DNA of 26,211 nt. Origin: UBA4661 sp002405405 (GTDB lineage: Bacteria > Bacteroidota > Ignavibacteria > Kapaibacteriales > UBA4661). The stretch spans positions 1 through 26,211 of the forward strand of contig DAIUAL010000017.1 of assembly GCA_036847245.1 (NCBI GenBank), given 5' to 3'. Position 1 is the stretch's first letter; every line of letters starts with the position of its first letter. Both the position numbers and the translations under genes were made by a program. The notes below the pieces were generated by a model. The model had not been told where the DNA came from and did not search any database. It worked only from the letters and a program-made list of their open reading frames with translations. Positions 22,313 to 26,211 of this stretch are shown here, in pieces.

Positions 22313-23491
22313 ATGAATACTTCGGCAAATGAATTCGGTTCAATGATAAAAATGATAACCTTTGGCGAAAGCCATGGACCCTACATCGGTGTTGTCCTTG
22401 ATAATGTTCAGCCCGGACTGGCGATAGATCCGGCATTTATTCAACATGAATTGAATCGCCGAAAACCCGGACAAAGCTCTGTTACTACACCGCGTAACGA
22501 AGCAGATACAGCAATCATTGTCAGTGGGGTGATGAATGGCAAAACAACCGGAACACCGCTCTGCATCTTAATTCAGAACCAGGATCAACGTTCTAAAGAT
22601 TATGGTAATATCGCGCAACTCTTCCGTCCGGGTCATGCAACGTACACGTACTTGCAAAAGTATGGTATGTTCGATTTTCGTGGCGGTGGTCGTGCCAGCG
22701 GACGCGAAACAGCGTGTCGTGTTGCCGCCGGGGCAATTGCAAAACTTTTCTTGAGAGAGCGTGGCATCGAGATTATCGCCTATACAACGCAGGTCGGCGA
22801 TATTATTGCAGAAACAACTGATTACTCCGTTATCGAGCAGAATATTGTCCGCAGTGCAGATCTTCAAGCCGCAGAGCACATGATTGCACTCATTGAAAAC
22901 GTCAAAGAGCAGGGTGACTCTGTTGGTGGTGTGGTAGAAATTGTGGTGAAGAATTGTCCTGTGGGCTTGGGTGAACCGCTGTACCACAAATTAGATGCGG
23001 ACTTCGCCTCTGCGCTCATGTCGCTTGGCGCTATCAAAGGATTTGAAATTGGGAATGGTTTTTCCAGTGTCGTCAAGCGTGGTAGTACGAACAATGATGC
23101 CTACTATGCCGATGAAACCGGGCGTGTACGCACACGAACCAATCATGCCGGGGGGATTGTTGCAGGTATTTCGAATGGGGAAGATATTACTATGCGCATC
23201 GCTGTCAAGCCCGTGTCGTCGATCAATGTTCCGCAAGAAACTGTTGATGAGTATGGTGTTGCTCATATTTTTCAAACAGAAGGTCGGCATGATCCATGTA
23301 TTTGTCCGCGTGTTGTTCCGGTTGCCGAGGCAATGGTTGCGCTGGTGTTGATGGATCATATCCTTTTGCAGGAGCGCAGACACACTGCGGAAGAGAAGAC
23401 AGCCGAGCGTCTTGCCACCATCGACCGTGAAATTGCACTGTTGCAGATGTATCGTGCGCAGGTAGCAAGCGAGCAGATAGTGCATAAGTAG
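22313..23491 (+). CDS. aroC: Chorismate synthase
   Basis: An FMN-dependent enzyme that eliminates phosphate from EPSP to give chorismate, the substrate of TrpE at the head of the same operon. The start at ATG 22313 gives MNTSANEFGSMIKMITFGES, which places TFGESHG correctly at the N terminus, and yields 392 residues. ATG 22280 lies inside aroK and adds an unconserved leader. LNRRKPGQS, FRPGHATYTYLQKYGMFDFR (shown only to this length), GGGRASGRETACRVAAGAIA, SVGGVVEIVVKNCPVGLGEP and GRHDPCICPRVVPVAEAM are all standard. It is the last biosynthetic gene; the next gene starts 59 bp on with no strong terminator between. Confidence 0.95.
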   Translation: MNTSANEFGSMIKMITFGESHGPYIGVVLDNVQPGLAIDPAFIQHELNRRKPGQSSVTTPRNEADTAIIVSGVMNGKTTGTPLCILIQNQDQRSKDYGNIAQLFRPGHATYTYLQKYGMFDFRGGGRASGRETACRVAAGAIAKLFLRERGIEIIAYTTQVGDIIAETTDYSVIEQNIVRSADLQAAEHMIALIENVKEQGDSVGGVVEIVVKNCPVGLGEPLYHKLDADFASALMSLGAIKGFEIGNGFSSVVKRGSTNNDAYYADETGRVRTRTNHAGGIVAGISNGEDITMRIAVKPVSSINVPQETVDEYGVAHIFQTEGRHDPCICPRVVPVAEAMVALVLMDHILLQERRHTAEEKTAERLATIDREIALLQMYRAQVASEQIVHK

Positions 23492-23550
23492 TTTCAAACT
23501 CATAACATCGCAGTACAATCAAATAGTTCTTTCAATCAAACCCTCATATC

Positions 23551-23916
23551 ATGGCAACTATTCTTCAAAATCACTATGTTCTTGCAGTGCATGATATTCA
23601 GGCAAACGCAGAATTTTACAAGAAACTCGGCTTTCGTATTGTTGGACAACCGCCCGGATGGATATTTGTTCAGCGTGATCGGTGTATGATTATGTTGGGC
23701 GAGTGTCGAGATGCACTGCCTGTAAAGGAATTAGGCGATCACAACTACTTTGGGTATTTACTCGTTGATGATGTTAATGATTACTATGAAGAAGTTTGTC
23801 GCAATGGTGTAGGTATTCACAATCCGCTTGGGGATAAACCATGGGGTATGAGGGAATTTGCTGTAGAATCTCCCGAAGGACACCGTTTGATGATCGGGCA
23901 GGTGTTGGGTACATAA
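23551..23916 (+). CDS. VOC (glyoxalase/bleomycin-resistance fold) family protein
   Basis: A 121-residue single-domain protein. The opening YVLAVHDIQANAEFYKKLGF is the hallmark of the vicinal oxygen chelate superfamily. The end PWGMREFAVESPEGHRLMIG is the matching C-terminal strand with the Glu/His-type motif region. The metal-site residues are less clear than in true glyoxalase I, so it could be a binding protein or an enzyme of unknown substrate. It lies 59 bp after aroC and may be the tail of the operon or a separate unit. Family membership is reliable; function is not. Confidence 0.75.
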   Translation: MATILQNHYVLAVHDIQANAEFYKKLGFRIVGQPPGWIFVQRDRCMIMLGECRDALPVKELGDHNYFGYLLVDDVNDYYEEVCRNGVGIHNPLGDKPWGMREFAVESPEGHRLMIGQVLGT

Positions 23917-23997
23917 TCGGTTTATGATACTTATTTTACTCTTTGTTGTTCTCAAAGCCTTGATTCAAGCTTACTAATTATCGTTTCCTTTTTTCTT

Positions 23998-24750
23998 ATG
24001 AGATTCTCCGTACTCTTGTTCATCTTGTGTTTTGCTTGGGACTCTTTGCATCCTTTGTCTGCTCAACAAACACATTCTTCGCTACAGAAAAGGATTATCC
24101 AACAAATGCACGACCGCTGGGTGGGCTAATGGTATCGGAATTTGCAATTCGAGCAGAATGTGTATTTGTACAAAGACGGGCGCATTGTCAGAGAAGAAGT
24201 ATGGCAGGAATTGCTCAACTCGCCACGCAACTTACACATTCGCTTCAATGGTTTTGAAACGGGCAATGGTATGCTATTTCGCAATGATTCCGTGTACTAT
24301 TTTTCCAAAGGGGCAGTGACACGTACCGAAGAGCGGGTGCATCATTTGCTTTTGTTGGGTTTTGATGTGTACTTCCTCCAACCCGAAGAAACAGAACGGA
24401 AGCTGACAGCATTGGGGTTTGATCTTGCGCAGTCGCACAGCAAAGTAGTCGAAGGTAAGAAGATTATCGTAGTAGGAACAAAACATCCACAAGATGATTC
24501 CACTGCACAATTTTGGATTGATGAAGAGCAACTGTATGTAGTGCGGGCAATCCTGCCAACTAAGGGCGGTGTGTCAGACATTGAATTGAAAAACTATACG
24601 ATGTATGGTCAGTATCCCGTTGCTATTGAAATTACCTTCAAAACCAATAAGCAACTCGTCATGGTTGAAAAGTATTTCAATGTTTCGTTTCCGAAGGATG
24701 TCGATCGCACGGTGTATGATCTTGCGAATCTCAAAACAGTGCGGTGGTGA
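23998..24750 (+). pseudogene. Secreted LolA-like/outer-membrane lipoprotein-sorting-like protein, interrupted by an in-frame TAA
   Basis: The whole frame is 250 codons. It opens MRFSVLLFILCFAW and ends its signal peptide near PLSAQQ. Codon 44 (24127-24129) is TAA, flanked by HDRWVG and WYRNLQFEQN, then the frame is open to TGA 24748-24750. The downstream part, with NGMLFRNDSVYYF, GKKIIVVGTK, FWIDEEQLYVVR and YPVAIEITF, has the beta-rich pattern of LolA-like periplasmic half-barrel proteins. It resembles Bacteroidota proteins that start HD(R/K)-x-x-GKWY, so Lys (AAA to TAA) is the probable original residue. The family assignment comes from pattern memory only. Either sequence error or a true nonsense mutation could explain the stop; this gene is less constrained than atpA or trpB. 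Confidence 0.6.
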
Positions 24751-24798
24751 GAGCATTGGCATGATCCGCATCCTGCTTATCTTCGGGTGCCAAATATT

Positions 24799-26211
24799 CT
24801 ACAACCACATCTCAAGAGAAGAGGCAATAATTGCATCCAATTCTATCCGTGTCATTCCCTCGCCATAGACAAATGTACTCGTGATGTGCTGCCATTGCTC
24901 TTTTGATAAACCATAGAGATCACGCGCTATCATCACTTCAAGCTCTGCGCGTTCCCGTATGATGGATTCATTATAACCCAATGTAGTTTTTGTACGCTTG
25001 ACCAAAAGACGATCTTTCGCTTCTTGCAGTGCTTGTGCTTTTTGAGCTATCGTGTGGCGTTGCGCCTCGCTGATATTATGCGGTAATGGTAGCTCGTACA
25101 TAAAATGCATCGTTATGTTTGCTGATACTTTATTGCGGATATAATAATTCAATGTCAGAGAGTTTAGCAGAGCGCACAAATACCACATAGAAGTATCTGC
25201 GAGAATGTGTTGCTCCACATGACCATCGGAGGAAAGACTGTATTGAATTCGCTCTACGTAATTCAATGAATGTCCCATAAACACTTGTCCCGGCACGATA
25301 GCCGCAATCAGGGTACGCTCATTAGTGGAGCTTGCCACGGCACGATACACCAATCGAGGAAAATCACATTCCATGTTGAGCTCGCCATTCTGCAAACGCT
25401 CTACTGTGTGTTGGATTTGTTCTTTGGAGAGATCGGGCAGTGCCTTGCGCATTCGGCTCATTTCAGCACGAATGAGTTCATTGCGTGCCGCTGTATTATC
25501 AAGAAAGTATCGTGGTTCGGCAAATTGAGTGGTGAATTGATGAATCATTTTGCCTTCGTACAAGGGAACATTTTTTTTCTTCGTTCCGAAAAGCCATGCA
25601 TCGTCCGTCATGTGAAACTCACGATGAAAAACATATCCTTGCTCACCCAAAAGCCGATGATTCCCACGAATAGCAACACAGATATTGTAGTCGTAATCCG
25701 AGGCACATTCCATGAGCGAGAGATTATCAGGCGAGAAGCACTGTATCTGCTCGACCTCATACGTAATCTTGGGTGTATGGAGCAACTCCTCGGGCGACCG
25801 CATATAAAACCGCGCTGAAAAATGATGCTTCTCTTGTGGTGGCGTATTAGCAAGAAAGAGAATAGAAAATTTAAAACGATTATCAACTTCTTCAAAAAAC
25901 TTGATGCTTCTAGTTACTTCTTGTTCTTGTATATCATAGCCACGATTCTCAAACGAAGCAATTTCGGTGAGAGTATGATGGTAGAGAATCTTTTCGCGGA
26001 GAAGTTTACATTCTTTATCGGTTTGAATACCGCTTGGAATAAGGATACCAAGATGGGCATCGGTACGCAGAAGAGCGAGATTTCGCTCGGTAAAAACTTT
26101 AAAGTAATTCAGATCGCCCTGACCTTGTGCCGGGTATTGCTCACGCAGATACAGGCGATAAGTTTCGTAGAATTCCACATATGTTTTCCACTCGTTAGCA
26201 AATGCCTTATC
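24799..26211 (-). CDS. C-terminal part of an Eco57I/type IIG-like DNA methyltransferase (partial)
   Basis: A minus-strand frame, open from the window edge at 26211 (no start inside; GTG at 26178 is internal) to TAG at 24799, with 470 residues visible. The segment GDLNYFKVFTERNLALL and then GILIPSGIQTDKECKLLR matches the region just after the NPPW catalytic motif in large SAM-dependent adenine methyltransferases of the Eco57I/BREX PglX-like group; NPPW itself lies outside. FENRGYDIQ and LVYRAVASSTNERTLIAAIV, then a target-recognition-like stretch (LLNSLTLNYYIRNKVS, ELPLP) and a helical end, are typical. Whether the missing N terminus carries a nuclease domain, which would make it a type IIG enzyme, cannot be seen. 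It converges on the preceding gene with a 48-bp gap. Confidence 0.78.
   Translation of the reverse strand, partial: DKAFANEWKTYVEFYETYRLYLREQYPAQGQGDLNYFKVFTERNLALLRTDAHLGILIPSGIQTDKECKLLREKILYHHTLTEIASFENRGYDIQEQEVTRSIKFFEEVDNRFKFSILFLANTPPQEKHHFSARFYMRSPEELLHTPKITYEVEQIQCFSPDNLSLMECASDYDYNICVAIRGNHRLLGEQGYVFHREFHMTDDAWLFGTKKKNVPLYEGKMIHQFTTQFAEPRYFLDNTAARNELIRAEMSRMRKALPDLSKEQIQHTVERLQNGELNMECDFPRLVYRAVASSTNERTLIAAIVPGQVFMGHSLNYVERIQYSLSSDGHVEQHILADTSMWYLCALLNSLTLNYYIRNKVSANITMHFMYELPLPHNISEAQRHTIAQKAQALQEAKDRLLVKRTKTTLGYNESIIRERAELEVMIARDLYGLSKEQWQHITSTFVYGEGMTRIELDAIIASSLEMWL

Noticed and set aside
23955..23972. Terminator after the VOC gene (AAGC...GCTT)
   Set aside because: The stem is about seven pairs with a bulge and a three-base loop, and the T-rich stretch begins over ten bases later, so it may be chance.
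24756..24793. Bidirectional terminator between the convergent LolA-like and methyltransferase genes
   Set aside because: TTGGCA/TGCCAA pair over only 6 bp with a 26-base loop and no T-run on either side, too weak to claim.

Overview
The window comes from a bacterium of the Bacteroidota/Chlorobiota-Ignavibacteriota side of the tree. A Candidatus Kapabacteria-like organism would fit, but that is inference. The reasons are: a large secreted repeat protein ending in a type IX secretion (T9SS) sorting domain; promoters that read better as the Bacteroidota TTG-N19/20-TAnnTTTG type than as E. coli sigma-70; and an ATP synthase locus without atpD and atpC, the split arrangement known from green sulfur bacteria and relatives. 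GC content is in the mid-40s by eye. Most genes are on the plus strand and tightly packed.

Region 1 (1-6730) is an F-type ATP synthase operon: an AtpI-like membrane protein, atpB, atpE, atpF, atpH, atpA and atpG. An LPS-core gene, hldD (ADP-heptose epimerase), sits between atpA and atpG. A clear terminator hairpin closes the operon. atpA carries an in-frame TAA where a conserved leucine is expected. Region 2 (6796-9560) is one gene for a secreted 12-blade NHL-repeat protein, apparently a duplicated six-blade propeller, with a T9SS C-terminal signal.

Region 3 (9783-23491) is the highlight. One dense run of genes encodes the whole route from erythrose-4-phosphate and PEP to tryptophan: trpE-G-D-C-F-B-A, then a DAHP synthase, aroB, an aroD-aroE fusion, aroA, aroK and aroC. 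Upstream of trpE is a complete ribosome-dependent attenuator. It has a promoter, a 28-codon leader peptide containing eight consecutive aromatic codons (YYFWWFYF), a protector hairpin, a 9-bp antiterminator and a 13-bp terminator with a U-tract. The leader reads Tyr, Phe and Trp together, which suits an operon making both their common precursor chorismate and Trp itself. trpB carries an in-frame TAG at a conserved leucine.

Region 4 (23551-26211) holds a VOC-family protein, a secreted LolA-like protein with another in-frame TAA, and, on the minus strand running off the window, the C-terminal part of a large Eco57I/type IIG-like DNA methyltransferase. Three clear in-frame stops, and a possible fourth at 50-52, interrupt otherwise intact reading frames. 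Since TAA, TAG and TGA all serve as normal stops here, sequence error or genuine nonsense mutation is more likely than recoding.
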